Positions 16,787-24,372 of a stretch of 42,858 bases of DNA are shown here, piece by piece; the first letter of the stretch is position 1; each line of letters starts with the position of its first letter. The stretch spans positions 1 to 42,858 of the forward strand of contig DJWL01000011.1 of the NCBI GenBank assembly GCA_002441545.1. Reading direction: 5' to 3'. The notes beneath the pieces are model-generated. The model was not told where the DNA came from. It saw only the letters and a program-made list of their open reading frames with translations, and did no database searches. The position numbers and the translations under genes are program-made. Source of the DNA: Flavobacteriaceae bacterium UBA6231. Lineage in GTDB: Bacteria; Bacteroidota; Bacteroidia; Flavobacteriales; Flavobacteriaceae.

Positions 16787-17416
16787 ATGGAACTTATTTT
16801 AAAATATTTCCCAAATCTTACCGAGGACCAGATTTCTAAATTCAAAAAATTAGAATCTCTTTATCAAGATTGGAATTTGAAAATCAACGTAGTATCTCGC
16901 AAAGATATTGACGAATTATATTTACGCCATGTGCTCCATTCTCTAGGTATTGCAAAAGTCATGCCGTTTAAAGATGGCGCCAAAATACTGGACGTAGGCA
17001 CGGGGGGAGGTTTTCCGGGAATCCCATTGGCCATTATGTTTCCTAAGTGTTCTTTTCATTTGGTGGACAGCATTGCCAAAAAACTAAAAGTGGTTGATGA
17101 GGTTGTTGAAGGTTTGGGATTGACCAACGTGAAAACAATCCATAGCAGGGTAGAAGATATTAAAGATACCTATGATTTTATTGTAAGTAGGGCCGTTGCA
17201 GCAATGCCAACCTTTGTATATTGGACCAAAGGAAAGATTGCCAAAACCCAAAATAACCAATTAAAAAACGGAATCCTATACCTGAAAGGAGGCGATTTAA
17301 CCGAAGAGCTTCAAGATTATAAAACCGCTACGGTTTATGATTTGAAGGACCATTTTTCTGAAGAATTTTTTGAGACAAAAAAAGTGGTTCATTTGCCCAT
17401 AAAATATAAGGGATAA
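16787..17416 (+). CDS. rsmG: 16S rRNA (guanine527-N7)-methyltransferase RsmG
   Basis: Methylates N7 of G527 in the 530 loop of 16S rRNA using SAM. The sequence shows the GidB N-terminal helices with KINVVSRKDIDELYLRHVLHS, SAM motif LDVGTGGGFPGIPLAIMFP, the acidic residue region FHLVDSIAKKLKVV, and the late motifs VSRAVAAMPTFVYWTKGKI and YLKGGDLTEEL. Length 209 aa is normal. The base composition is richer in GC than in the genes on its left: 31 of 60 bases at 16981-17040 are G or C. It stops five bases before the GTTGTAA string that marks the start of the possible cassette. Confidence 0.95.
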   Translation: MELILKYFPNLTEDQISKFKKLESLYQDWNLKINVVSRKDIDELYLRHVLHSLGIAKVMPFKDGAKILDVGTGGGFPGIPLAIMFPKCSFHLVDSIAKKLKVVDEVVEGLGLTNVKTIHSRVEDIKDTYDFIVSRAVAAMPTFVYWTKGKIAKTQNNQLKNGILYLKGGDLTEELQDYKTATVYDLKDHFSEEFFETKKVVHLPIKYKG

Positions 17417-17453
17417 AAGCTGTTGTAAGTAATTTAATATAACTATTTGAGTA

Positions 17454-17573
17454 ATAAAAAATATACCAAAAATTGGATTAATAATTTTGACAACGTTTGT
17501 TATAAACAGTTGTGAAAGATCAAAATCGAACAAACCCGACAATCTTGAAAATGAACAAAATCGAATTGAAAAA
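17454..17573 (+). other. in-frame lipoprotein signal upstream of RidA lacking a standard start codon
   Basis: The RidA frame stays open upstream to a TGA at 17448. From 17454 it reads ATA AAA AAT and encodes IKNIPKIGLIILTTFVINSC then ERSKSN, a textbook lipoprotein signal with lipobox INSC. With ATG in place of ATA it would start MKNIPK. The only recognised start inside is TTG at 17487, which would lose the basic n-region. This suggests either a rare start codon or recent start loss. Confidence 0.45.
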
Positions 17574-18041
17574 ATGAACATAAACCCAAAAGAAAAACTT
17601 GCTGAACTAGGATTGGAACTACCGAATATTTCAACACCAGGCGGAAATTACGTATCTGTGAATATTCGAGAAAATATAGCTTATGTAGCTATCCAATTTC
17701 CGATACTCAACGAAGAATATTTGCATCAAGGTAGATTAGGAAACGAAATCTCGACTGAACAGGGTTATAAGGCAATGGAATTGTGTGCATTGAATGTACT
17801 TGCGCAAATGGATAAAAAAGTTGGATTTGAAAAGATAATCGGACTCAACCACATTGACGCATATTTTCAGTCTGGCGAAGATTGGGACGAATCACCAAAA
17901 GTAGTAAATGGTGCATCTGATTTATTTGTGAAAGTGCTTGAAGAAAAAGGTAAGCACTCACGTTCGATTTTTGGAGTTGAAAAATTACCACGAAACTTTA
18001 GCGTTGGATTAACTGCTTCATTTACAGTAATTTCAGAATAA
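17574..18041 (+). CDS. RidA/YjgF-family protein (YjgF_YER057c_UK114-like, long form)
   Basis: From the ATG at 17574 the product is 155 aa, the usual size of this subfamily, beginning MNINPKEKLAELGLELPNIS. Family motifs are GNYVSVNIRENIAYVAIQFP, GRLGNEISTEQGYKAMELCA and SPKVVNGASDLFVKVLEEKG, then HSRSIFGVEKLP. The arginine of SRS corresponds to the carboxylate-binding arginine of imine-deaminating RidA, while the later VEVE-type glutamate is replaced (SVGLTASF), so deaminase activity is uncertain. The upstream frame encodes a lipoprotein signal without a normal start, so the native form may be longer and lipidated. It is accessory-looking: it lies alone between rsmG and an attC-like fold. Confidence 0.8.
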   Translation: MNINPKEKLAELGLELPNISTPGGNYVSVNIRENIAYVAIQFPILNEEYLHQGRLGNEISTEQGYKAMELCALNVLAQMDKKVGFEKIIGLNHIDAYFQSGEDWDESPKVVNGASDLFVKVLEEKGKHSRSIFGVEKLPRNFSVGLTASFTVISE

Positions 18042-18048
18042 AAACTAC

Positions 18049-18181
18049 TCACAACATTGTATGGGCGTAATGCGGGCTGAACTACTGAAATTGAGCATTT
18101 TTGCTAATAAGAAACTTTTGGGGTAGGCAGTCAATGAATCACTCCGAAATCCCACACTACACTTATACTTGACCGTTATAG
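18049..18181 (+). repeat. attC-like imperfect inverted repeat after the RidA gene
   Basis: TCACAAC at the left and GTTATAG at the right are near inverted copies. Inside them an 18-bp imperfect stem (18059-18076 with 18151-18168) encloses about 74 bases. No ORF of note lies inside. The size falls within the range known for attC sites. The right end overlaps the last bases of the TPR gene on the opposite strand. Confidence 0.4.
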
Positions 18182-19132
18182 CTTGCTTAACTGGTTGTAA
18201 CCCTCTTTAAAGGCATAATATTGTTTTTGGTACCAATAAGTGTTTTTAAAAAGTTCTAGGTTGTCTTTTTGGCTCATGTCTTGTCCCATTAAAATACTTT
18301 TGGCTTTATCAAAATTAAGTTTGGCGTTGGGTAAATCATTCAATTTGTAATGGGATAACGCAAGGCCAATAATAGCGTCAAAATCTGTGGCGTCAAACCG
18401 AATTGAAACGTAAAAATCGGCTAAAGCCTTTTCAAACTCACCCAAAAAATACGAAGAAATGCCCCTGAAAAAATAAGCGGATACATTGTCTTTGTTTAAG
18501 ATTATTGAGGCATTAAAATCACTGTTTGCGTTTTTAAAATAATTAACATCCATATAAAAAACACCGCGTGCGTAAAATGTGTATGTGTCCGGGTTAAGTA
18601 AAACGGCCGCATTGTAGTTTTGTATAGCTTGTTTGTAATCTTCAAGCCCTGTATAGGCCCTGGCTAATTGTAACAGAATGGCTGGAGATTTATAAACATT
18701 GGGCACATCCAAATCTGCAATGGCTCCTTTATAGTCTTCTAAATCATTCTTAGTAACCGCTAAACTATACCTGGCCTCTATGAAATTGGGAGCTAATTTT
18801 AAAGCATTTCCAAAATCTTCCTTTGCACCGCTATAATCCATTAAGCTGTATTTTGAATTGCCCCTATTGAAATACACATCGGCCCCCGGTTCATAAAAAA
18901 TCACTTTTGTATAATCCATAATGGCACCATTAAAATCGCCCAAGTCGTGTTTGGCAAGCCCCCTGTAAAAATAGGCGTCAAGATTTTTGGGCTCAAGGGC
19001 AATGGCTTCTGTAAAAATCTGAACTTGTTCATTTGGGTCTGTTGATTTAAGCCCTTTTCTTATCAATTTATTGGCTTGCCCCAAAGTGATTAAAGGGAAT
19101 GCAATGCAAAAAAGGATGACATATTTTTTCAT
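18176..19132 (-). CDS. secreted/periplasmic tetratricopeptide-repeat protein
   Basis: 318 aa with signal peptide MKKYVILFCIAFPLITLGQA. The rest consists of about eight tandem 34-residue TPR units, for example DAYFYRGLAKHDLGDFNGAI, DVYFNRGNSKYSLMDYSGAK, EARYSLAVTKNDLEDYKGAI and SAYFFRGISSYFLGEFEKAL, with the W/Y-A-G-Y-F-A pattern positions kept. Such proteins act as scaffolds for protein-protein contacts, here in the periplasm or on the outer membrane. No enzyme domain is attached and the partner is unknown. Its 3' end abuts the attC-like element. TATCTTTA on the minus strand just upstream of the start is one base off a -7 box. Confidence 0.88.
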   Translation of the reverse strand: MKKYVILFCIAFPLITLGQANKLIRKGLKSTDPNEQVQIFTEAIALEPKNLDAYFYRGLAKHDLGDFNGAIMDYTKVIFYEPGADVYFNRGNSKYSLMDYSGAKEDFGNALKLAPNFIEARYSLAVTKNDLEDYKGAIADLDVPNVYKSPAILLQLARAYTGLEDYKQAIQNYNAAVLLNPDTYTFYARGVFYMDVNYFKNANSDFNASIILNKDNVSAYFFRGISSYFLGEFEKALADFYVSIRFDATDFDAIIGLALSHYKLNDLPNAKLNFDKAKSILMGQDMSQKDNLELFKNTYWYQKQYYAFKEGYNQLSKL

Positions 19133-19286
19133 GGCACAAAAAGGTTTTCATAAAGATACGCACAAAAAGGCTGCCAATTATATATTTGTCCGAGAACAAG
19201 GTGTTATTTGAAGGAGTGATTAGTTGATGCAAACTAGGCTGCACATAATAAAATCAATCCTTCGGCTTACCTTTGTTGGCTTTTTT

Positions 19287-19673
19287 CTATTTAGGTTTGA
19301 TAGAACCTGCTTTAGTTTTTGTTTTATATTTTACAATGTGCTCTGAATTGTATTTTTGAGGTGAATCGGTATTTAACTCCAATTCAACTTTAACGGCTTT
19401 TCCCAAGTCAATACTGGCATACAGCGAAGGAAGTTTTACACCTACTCGCCAAGTGTCATTGCCCAAGTAGATATAAACATTCTTTTGAAGGTCAAAATAA
19501 AAGTTATGATCTGGAAAATAAATATGGCGGGTTTTTGCCCTATATCCATGGGCAGGGGCCCAAGCAGGAGGGCCGTTTTGTTTTTCTTTGTTTTGCCCTA
19601 ATGTGTCAAGCGGCATTGTAAAAGTCAAGGTTAGCACTATGGCTAAAATGTTTAGGAATGATTTGGGTCTCAT
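19287..19673 (-). CDS. small secreted protein of unknown function
   Basis: 128 aa with a signal peptide (NILAIVLTLTFTMPLDTLGQ). The mature part starts with charged residues, then NGPPAWAPAHGYRAKTRHIY followed by FPDHNFYFDLQKNVYIYLGN, a motif I recall from unnamed Bacteroidetes exported proteins. It has aromatic residues in a probable beta structure and a lysine-rich C-terminus. No catalytic residues stand out. It is probably periplasmic or surface-exposed. About 150 noncoding bases separate it from each neighbour, so it may be transcribed alone. Confidence 0.75.
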   Translation of the reverse strand: MRPKSFLNILAIVLTLTFTMPLDTLGQNKEKQNGPPAWAPAHGYRAKTRHIYFPDHNFYFDLQKNVYIYLGNDTWRVGVKLPSLYASIDLGKAVKVELELNTDSPQKYNSEHIVKYKTKTKAGSIKPK

Positions 19674-19822
19674 ATCTACTGTTTTAAATGTTTTAAGTAG
19701 TAAATGTAATTTTTTTTTGTGTCTTTATCAATTAAACAATGGATTCAGCTTCTATGTTACCACAAGCATAAAAATTTCACTTGGTGAGAACATGAAAAAA
19801 ACAATTGAATAGGTGTTTCCGG

Positions 19823-20374
19823 TTATGGCAATAAAACAGCTGATTTTTGTATTAATTCAATAAAATATTTTACAAAATTTTCTATAGCTTTTTTAGTGTT
19901 TTCATCTATAATATCGCCATCGTTGTTTACTTTACTTTTTACGCCTTGTATCAATAATAATGTTTCTGGGGTAAATCTAGCCATTACGGTTTTCATTATC
20001 AGCTGTAACTCTTCATGTCCTTTTTCGCCACTGGCAGAAGCCGTTATTAATCCAGTTGGTTTGTTGGAAAGAACGGTTGTGGAAACACACCACTCAATAG
20101 CATTTTTTAATCCACTTGGAATACTGAACACATATTCTGGGGTACAAATGAGGATACCATCTGCACTGGCGATGGCATTCCTGAATTGAACAATTTTTTC
20201 GGGAACGTTTATATCTGTAAGTTCAGTTTTGAAATGAGGTAATTCTGCTAGATCGTCAATAACTTTTATGTCTAATGTTTGGTGGCTTAACACAGCTATT
20301 TTATTAAGAATAGCCAAGTTTGATGAATTTGGACTGGCACTGCCGTTAATGGCCATAATCTGTTTCTTTTTCAT
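19823..20374 (-). CDS. NAD(P)H-dependent FMN reductase (flavodoxin-like)
   Basis: 183 aa with the NADPH-dependent FMN reductase fold. The phosphate-binding loop NGSASPNSSNLAILNKI lies at the N-terminus and the second flavin loop is CTPEYVFSIPSGLKNAIEWC; GLITASASGEKGHEELQLIM is the usual third segment. These enzymes reduce free or bound FMN, or quinones and azo compounds, in the cytoplasm. The physiological acceptor is unknown. It lies 12 bases after the YdeI-type gene on the same strand and may be in its operon. Confidence 0.9.
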   Translation of the reverse strand: MKKKQIMAINGSASPNSSNLAILNKIAVLSHQTLDIKVIDDLAELPHFKTELTDINVPEKIVQFRNAIASADGILICTPEYVFSIPSGLKNAIEWCVSTTVLSNKPTGLITASASGEKGHEELQLIMKTVMARFTPETLLLIQGVKSKVNNDGDIIDENTKKAIENFVKYFIELIQKSAVLLP

Positions 20375-20386
20375 GATTTTGGGTGT

Positions 20387-20887
20387 TTACTCCTCGTTGG
20401 TTTTATCGTAAAATTTCATCTTCTTTTTAGTTCTATCCATCATTTGAATAATCCTTCGAGCTTTGGTTTCATCGGTCTTGGCCTCATAAATCCAATCTAT
20501 GTAGGCTTTTTGTTGTCCTTCAGGGAAGGATAAGAAGTTTTGCAATATCTCTTTTGGTTCAATTTCAAAACAGGCCATGATTTCTGAAGGGATTTCAAAT
20601 GGTGAATCGTCTGAATATAGGATTATGTTAACGTAATCGCCCTTTTGTTTTTTGATTTTTTTCCGTATTTCAGCCTTGACAGGAAAAAACAGTTTGCCAT
20701 TGCCCATGGGCATAAGTTTATACTGCTTTAATTCAAACCCGTCAATGCTTCCCCTAACTTTCACCCATCCAAAGGGGTTGGATTTATTTTGTAATACCTC
20801 GGGAATTTCAGCAAAGGTCCACCCACCTTTACCGGGGAACTTTTTTAAAAGGTATTCTGAATTTACCAAAGGAGTGTCTTTCTTCAT
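20387..20887 (-). CDS. YdeI/OmpD-associated family protein with DUF1905 domain
   Basis: 166 aa from the ATG at 20887; an upstream TTG at 20911 would add eight residues but lacks support. The N-terminal half is a DUF1905 beta-barrel (GWTFAEIPEVLQNKSNPFGW; LFFPVKAEIRKKIKKQKGDY). The C-terminal half is the helical YdeI/OmdA motif region: LQNFLSFPEGQQKAYIDWIY, then AKTDETKARRIIQMMDRTKK. Relatives are linked to envelope or bacteriocin resistance, but the biochemical role is unknown. It probably starts the two-gene unit with the FMN reductase. Confidence 0.85.
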   Translation of the reverse strand: MKKDTPLVNSEYLLKKFPGKGGWTFAEIPEVLQNKSNPFGWVKVRGSIDGFELKQYKLMPMGNGKLFFPVKAEIRKKIKKQKGDYVNIILYSDDSPFEIPSEIMACFEIEPKEILQNFLSFPEGQQKAYIDWIYEAKTDETKARRIIQMMDRTKKKMKFYDKTNEE

Positions 20888-20942
20888 AATCCTAAATTCA
20901 TGTAACAGCAATTATTTTGAGCAAGTGTTGCGTGCTGTATTT

Positions 20943-21722
20943 TTATATTTTCCATTCATAATTATCTTCCTCACTCAATATTTTGAATATCTGATATCCA
21001 AATTCAGTTAAATATATTAAAAGTCGGTCAAGTGTTTTATAGTTAAATTTTAAAAGTATTGTTTCTCCTTTTAGTTGATTTAGTGGTAACAAATGTTCGA
21101 AAAGTCTTTTATAATAGTCATTATTTGGTATTTTAGAGGTTTTCATTACTCCTTGAGAATGGGTTATTGCGTGACGAAGTTCCGAGAATATTTTAAATGT
21201 CTCTTTAAATTTAAAATTAGCATTATTTTTCTTTGAGTATTTTTGAAATCTTGTTTTTCCAGCTTTTTTAATTAATTCAAAAATGTCATCACCACCATTT
21301 AAGCGATGTCTTGAATAATCTTTGCTTTCAGGTAAAGAGTTTTTAAAGGTTACATCGGTATTTATTTTAATATAAGCCAAATCTTTTAAAAGGGTTTCAA
21401 GTGCTTCATAACATTGGGCATAAGCTAAACCAAATTCTCTTGAAAGTACTTTGTCAATTTCGTTAGAATAATTTTCTTTGAAAGTAATCTTATTAACACC
21501 TGTGTGATAGTTCAATTTCCACCCATTATCAGTTGGTCCAGTCCAATCACCAATCACCAATGAAGTTGCAGACATATAAGCAGCTCCTTCTGCGGAATAT
21601 TTTTCAATATCTTTCAGTAAAATTTTATTTAATCGATTATAAGTATGCTTGAAATCCGTAATTGTTTCAAAAAAATTGGTCAGATGTATTTTGTACGGAT
21701 TTGTCATTTCAATATTGCACAT
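20943..21722 (-). CDS. unknown protein with HEPN-like R-x4-H motif
   Basis: 259 aa, helical and AT-rich, without a signal peptide. Residues 179-191 read FSELRHAITHSQG: R183 and H188 form the R-x4-H arrangement of HEPN ribonucleases, preceded by a long helix containing YAQCYEALETLLKDLAYIKI. No nucleotidyltransferase (MNT) or other antitoxin partner is next to it, and its AT-rich sequence differs from the GC-richer flanks. GTTATAA on the minus strand (21756-21762) just upstream resembles the end of the RidA cassette. The start could also be the methionine at 21707. Function is not established. Confidence 0.65.
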   Translation of the reverse strand: MCNIEMTNPYKIHLTNFFETITDFKHTYNRLNKILLKDIEKYSAEGAAYMSATSLVIGDWTGPTDNGWKLNYHTGVNKITFKENYSNEIDKVLSREFGLAYAQCYEALETLLKDLAYIKINTDVTFKNSLPESKDYSRHRLNGGDDIFELIKKAGKTRFQKYSKKNNANFKFKETFKIFSELRHAITHSQGVMKTSKIPNNDYYKRLFEHLLPLNQLKGETILLKFNYKTLDRLLIYLTEFGYQIFKILSEEDNYEWKI

Positions 21723-21805
21723 AGCAAATGGATATAGTTACTAGCAGTAATTTTTTTATAACAAGTAAACTAACAAATTTAATAAATTCTGTAAGTAATA
21801 GATTA

Positions 21806-21835
21806 AAAAAGCCGTTTAATTAAAACGGCTTTTTA
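21806..21835. terminator. terminator after pruA
   Basis: GCCGTTT and AAACGGC form a 7-bp stem around a 5-base loop with A- and T-runs on either side, so it can act on both strands. It lies 26 bases past the pruA stop. Confidence 0.85.
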
Positions 21836-21860
21836 TTTAATGTGTTTAAAACTATAACTA

Positions 21861-23486
21861 TTACCCCAAAAACGGATATCTGTAATCTGTTGGAGGCACA
21901 AAGGTTTCCTTAACAGTACGGTTGTTTACCCAACGTAACAAGTTCCAAACAGAGCCTGCCTTGTCATTGGTTCCTGAAGCCCTGGCACCACCAAAAGGCT
22001 GTTGGCCAACAACAGCTCCGGTAGGTTTGTCGTTGATATAAAAATTACCGGCAGCGTTTTCAAGTTTGTTTGTGGCTGTTTCTATCACATAACGGTCACT
22101 GCTAAAAATAGCACCTGTTAGGGCATATTCACTGGTGTTATCCAAAACATCCAAAATAGATTCCCATTCATTGTCCTCATAAACATAAATAGTGATGATG
22201 GGCCCAAATAATTCGGTGCACATGGTGACATATTTAGGATTGGTTGTAACGATAACGGTTGGCTCAATAAAATAGCCTTTAGAGTCATTGTACCCACCAC
22301 CAATAATGATTTCGGCATCAGCATCGGTTTTGGCACGGTCTAAATAGCCTGCTAATTTGGTAAAGGCCTTTTGGTCGATAACGGCATTGATAAAGTTTGA
22401 AGGGTCTTCAGGACTTCCCATCTTAAAAGAGCTAATGTCTTTTGTAATGGCAGCCTTAACAGCTCCCCATAAACTTTTTGGTAGGTATGCTCTAGATGCG
22501 GCACTACATTTTTGTCCTTGATATTCAAAAGCACCTCTTGAGATTGCTGTTGCTACTTCTTGAGCATTTGCTGTTGGATGTGCCCATATAAAATCTTTTC
22601 CACCTGTTTCTCCAACAATTCTTGGATAGGTTTTATAGTGGTTAACATTTTTTCCAATGGTTTCCCAGAAACTGTTAAATACAGATGTTGAACCTGTAAA
22701 ATGAACACCAGAGAAATCTTTACTTGCTAATAATGTATCTGTTATCATACCAGAATTGCCAGTCACTAAATTTATGACACCATCAGGTAAACCAGCAGCT
22801 TTAAACAACTCCATAATTACATATGCAGAATATATTTGAGTTGCAGCAGGCTTCCAAATTACTACATTACCCATCATTGCAGGAGCAGCAGGAAGGTTGC
22901 CAGCTATAGCGGTAAAATTAAAAGGCGTTATGGCATATACAAAACCTTCAAGGGGTCTATATTCTGTACGGTTCCAAATACCAGGTGAAGAAATAGGCTG
23001 ATTGCTGTAAATTTCGGTCATAAACTGAACGTTGAAACGCAAGAAATCAATCAATTCACAAGCTGAATCAATTTCTGCCTGAAATACATTCTTAGATTGA
23101 GCAATCATTGTAGCAGCATTCATTCTATATCTAAATGGACCCGCTAATAATTCGGCAGCTTTTAAGAAAATAGCAGCTCTGTCTTCCCAATTTGTGGCAG
23201 CCCATTTTACACGAGCTTCAGCAGCTTTTACAATAGCTAATTCAATATGCTCTTTTTCTGCAATATGGTATTTACCAACACAATGTTTATTGTCATGTGG
23301 TGGAAAAATATCAGCTGTATTACCGGTTTTGTATTCTTTTCCGCCTATATAAAAAGGTATATCAACTTGCTCTTTATACATTTTTTTGTAAGTAGTTAAT
23401 ACAGCTTCTCGTTCTGGTGAACCTGGTGCATAACTTTTAACAGGTTCGTTAACAGCTACAGGTACATTGAAAAATCCGTTTCCCAT
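21861..23486 (-). CDS. pruA: L-glutamate gamma-semialdehyde dehydrogenase (1-pyrroline-5-carboxylate dehydrogenase)
   Basis: Oxidises glutamate gamma-semialdehyde to glutamate with NAD+, the second step of proline catabolism. At 541 aa it is the stand-alone eukaryote-like form, not the PutA fusion. Features: ALDH motif TPFNFTAIAGNLPAAPAMMG with the catalytic-site asparagine, cofactor loop HFTGSTSVFNSFWETIGK, general base in IVGETGGKDFIWAHP, catalytic C327 in YQGQKCSAASRAYLP, and the C-terminal QQPFGGARASGTNDKAG. No putA partner is nearby. The 3' third of the gene is richer in GC than the 5' part: 27 of 60 G+C at 22321-22380 against 19 of 60 at 22621-22680. Confidence 0.95.
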   Translation of the reverse strand: MGNGFFNVPVAVNEPVKSYAPGSPEREAVLTTYKKMYKEQVDIPFYIGGKEYKTGNTADIFPPHDNKHCVGKYHIAEKEHIELAIVKAAEARVKWAATNWEDRAAIFLKAAELLAGPFRYRMNAATMIAQSKNVFQAEIDSACELIDFLRFNVQFMTEIYSNQPISSPGIWNRTEYRPLEGFVYAITPFNFTAIAGNLPAAPAMMGNVVIWKPAATQIYSAYVIMELFKAAGLPDGVINLVTGNSGMITDTLLASKDFSGVHFTGSTSVFNSFWETIGKNVNHYKTYPRIVGETGGKDFIWAHPTANAQEVATAISRGAFEYQGQKCSAASRAYLPKSLWGAVKAAITKDISSFKMGSPEDPSNFINAVIDQKAFTKLAGYLDRAKTDADAEIIIGGGYNDSKGYFIEPTVIVTTNPKYVTMCTELFGPIITIYVYEDNEWESILDVLDNTSEYALTGAIFSSDRYVIETATNKLENAAGNFYINDKPTGAVVGQQPFGGARASGTNDKAGSVWNLLRWVNNRTVKETFVPPTDYRYPFLG

Positions 23487-23539
23487 GGGTTTTGGTTTGA
23501 TTTATTGTTTTTATTTTAAAAAATTCAGAAATAATGGTG

Positions 23540-23547
23540 CAAATTTA
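23540..23547 (-). promoter_or_regulatory. candidate -7 box (TAAATTTG) for pruA
   Basis: On the minus strand TAAATTTG matches TAnnTTTG, 53 bases upstream of the pruA ATG. No convincing -33 element is seen. Confidence 0.4.
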
Positions 23548-23646
23548 CGAATTTTTTAATGATGTCTAAAATGATGAGCTATTAAAACCGAGTTAAAATT
23601 TGTTTATTTTTTGTAAGTTGGCAAGCAGTTTAAAGACTACAGTTTT

Positions 23647-24372
23647 ATGTGTACAGTTACTATTATTCCTAAAGGTAAAAACGATTTCGTATTAACTTCA
23701 AATCGTGATGAAGCTCCAAATAGAGTTTCATTGACACCCAAGATTTATACTATAAATGGTACTAAATTGTTGTTTCCAAAAGACGAACTTTCTGGTGGTA
23801 CTTGGATTGGAGTAAGCGAAAAAAACAGATTGGTTTGTGTACTTAATGGTGGTTTTGAGTTGCATAAAAGGCAATCAAATTACAGATTAAGTAGAGGCGT
23901 AGTAGTAAGCGATTTTCTCGTTTCTGAAGATATTGTTGCAACTATTGATTCATATAATTTAGATAATGTTGAACCGTTTACAATGGTAATTGCAGATTGG
24001 AATATTGATTTAAAGTTTTATGAGTTAGTTTGGGATGGAAATGAAAAGTATGTTTCTGAATTACCTTTAGAACCTAAAATCTGGTCGTCTTCAACTTTGT
24101 ATAATTCAGTTATGAAACAAGAAAGATATAATTGGTTTGATGCTTTTAAATTAAAACAGGAATTAAATGCAGAATCTGTTTTGCAATTTCATAAAAAAGC
24201 TGGTAAAAATAATAATGATTATGGAGTTGTTATGGATAGAGGTTTTGTGAAAACAACCAGTATAACCCAAGTTGAAAAAACAATTGATTTTATTGAAATG
24301 ATTCATGAAAATTTACTAAATAAAACGATAACAAAAAGTCAATTTAATTTACCTTCCGTTGTAAATGGCTAA
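23647..24372 (+). CDS. NRDE family protein (TANGO2-like)
   Basis: 241 aa beginning MCTVTIIPKGKNDFVLTSNR with the NRDE motif (SNRDEAPNR) that names the family and is shared with eukaryotic TANGO2. The invariant Cys2 after the initiator methionine is compatible with an N-terminal-nucleophile hydrolase fold. Further conserved parts are GGTWIGVSEKNRLVCVLNGG and the late KTTSITQVEK. TANGO2 is linked to heme or lipid handling in animals; the bacterial role is unknown. Its last eight bases overlap the next gene, so the two are translationally coupled. Confidence 0.88.
   Translation: MCTVTIIPKGKNDFVLTSNRDEAPNRVSLTPKIYTINGTKLLFPKDELSGGTWIGVSEKNRLVCVLNGGFELHKRQSNYRLSRGVVVSDFLVSEDIVATIDSYNLDNVEPFTMVIADWNIDLKFYELVWDGNEKYVSELPLEPKIWSSSTLYNSVMKQERYNWFDAFKLKQELNAESVLQFHKKAGKNNNDYGVVMDRGFVKTTSITQVEKTIDFIEMIHENLLNKTITKSQFNLPSVVNG

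Larger units (their letters stand above)
17422..18081 (+). mobile_element. possible integron-like single-gene cassette carrying the RidA-type gene
   Basis: The unit starts with GTTGTAA (17422-17428), five bases after the rsmG stop. It ends with a 133-base element (18049-18181) that opens with TCACAAC and closes with GTTATAG. The two ends of that element are related inverted sequences (YYAYAAC / GTTRTRR), and 18059-18076 pairs with 18151-18168 at 13 of 18 Watson-Crick positions plus two G-T pairs. The layout resembles an attC-bounded cassette, but the outer boxes do not match the classical RYYYAAC/GTTRRRY consensus well and no integrase is present. Inference only. Confidence 0.35.

Noticed and set aside
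20888..20942. ACAGCA/TGCTGT repeat after the HEPN-like gene as a second attC-like site
   Set aside because: Only a 6-bp stem with 26 bases between and no matching GTT end; it is too short and too weak compared with the 18049-18181 element.
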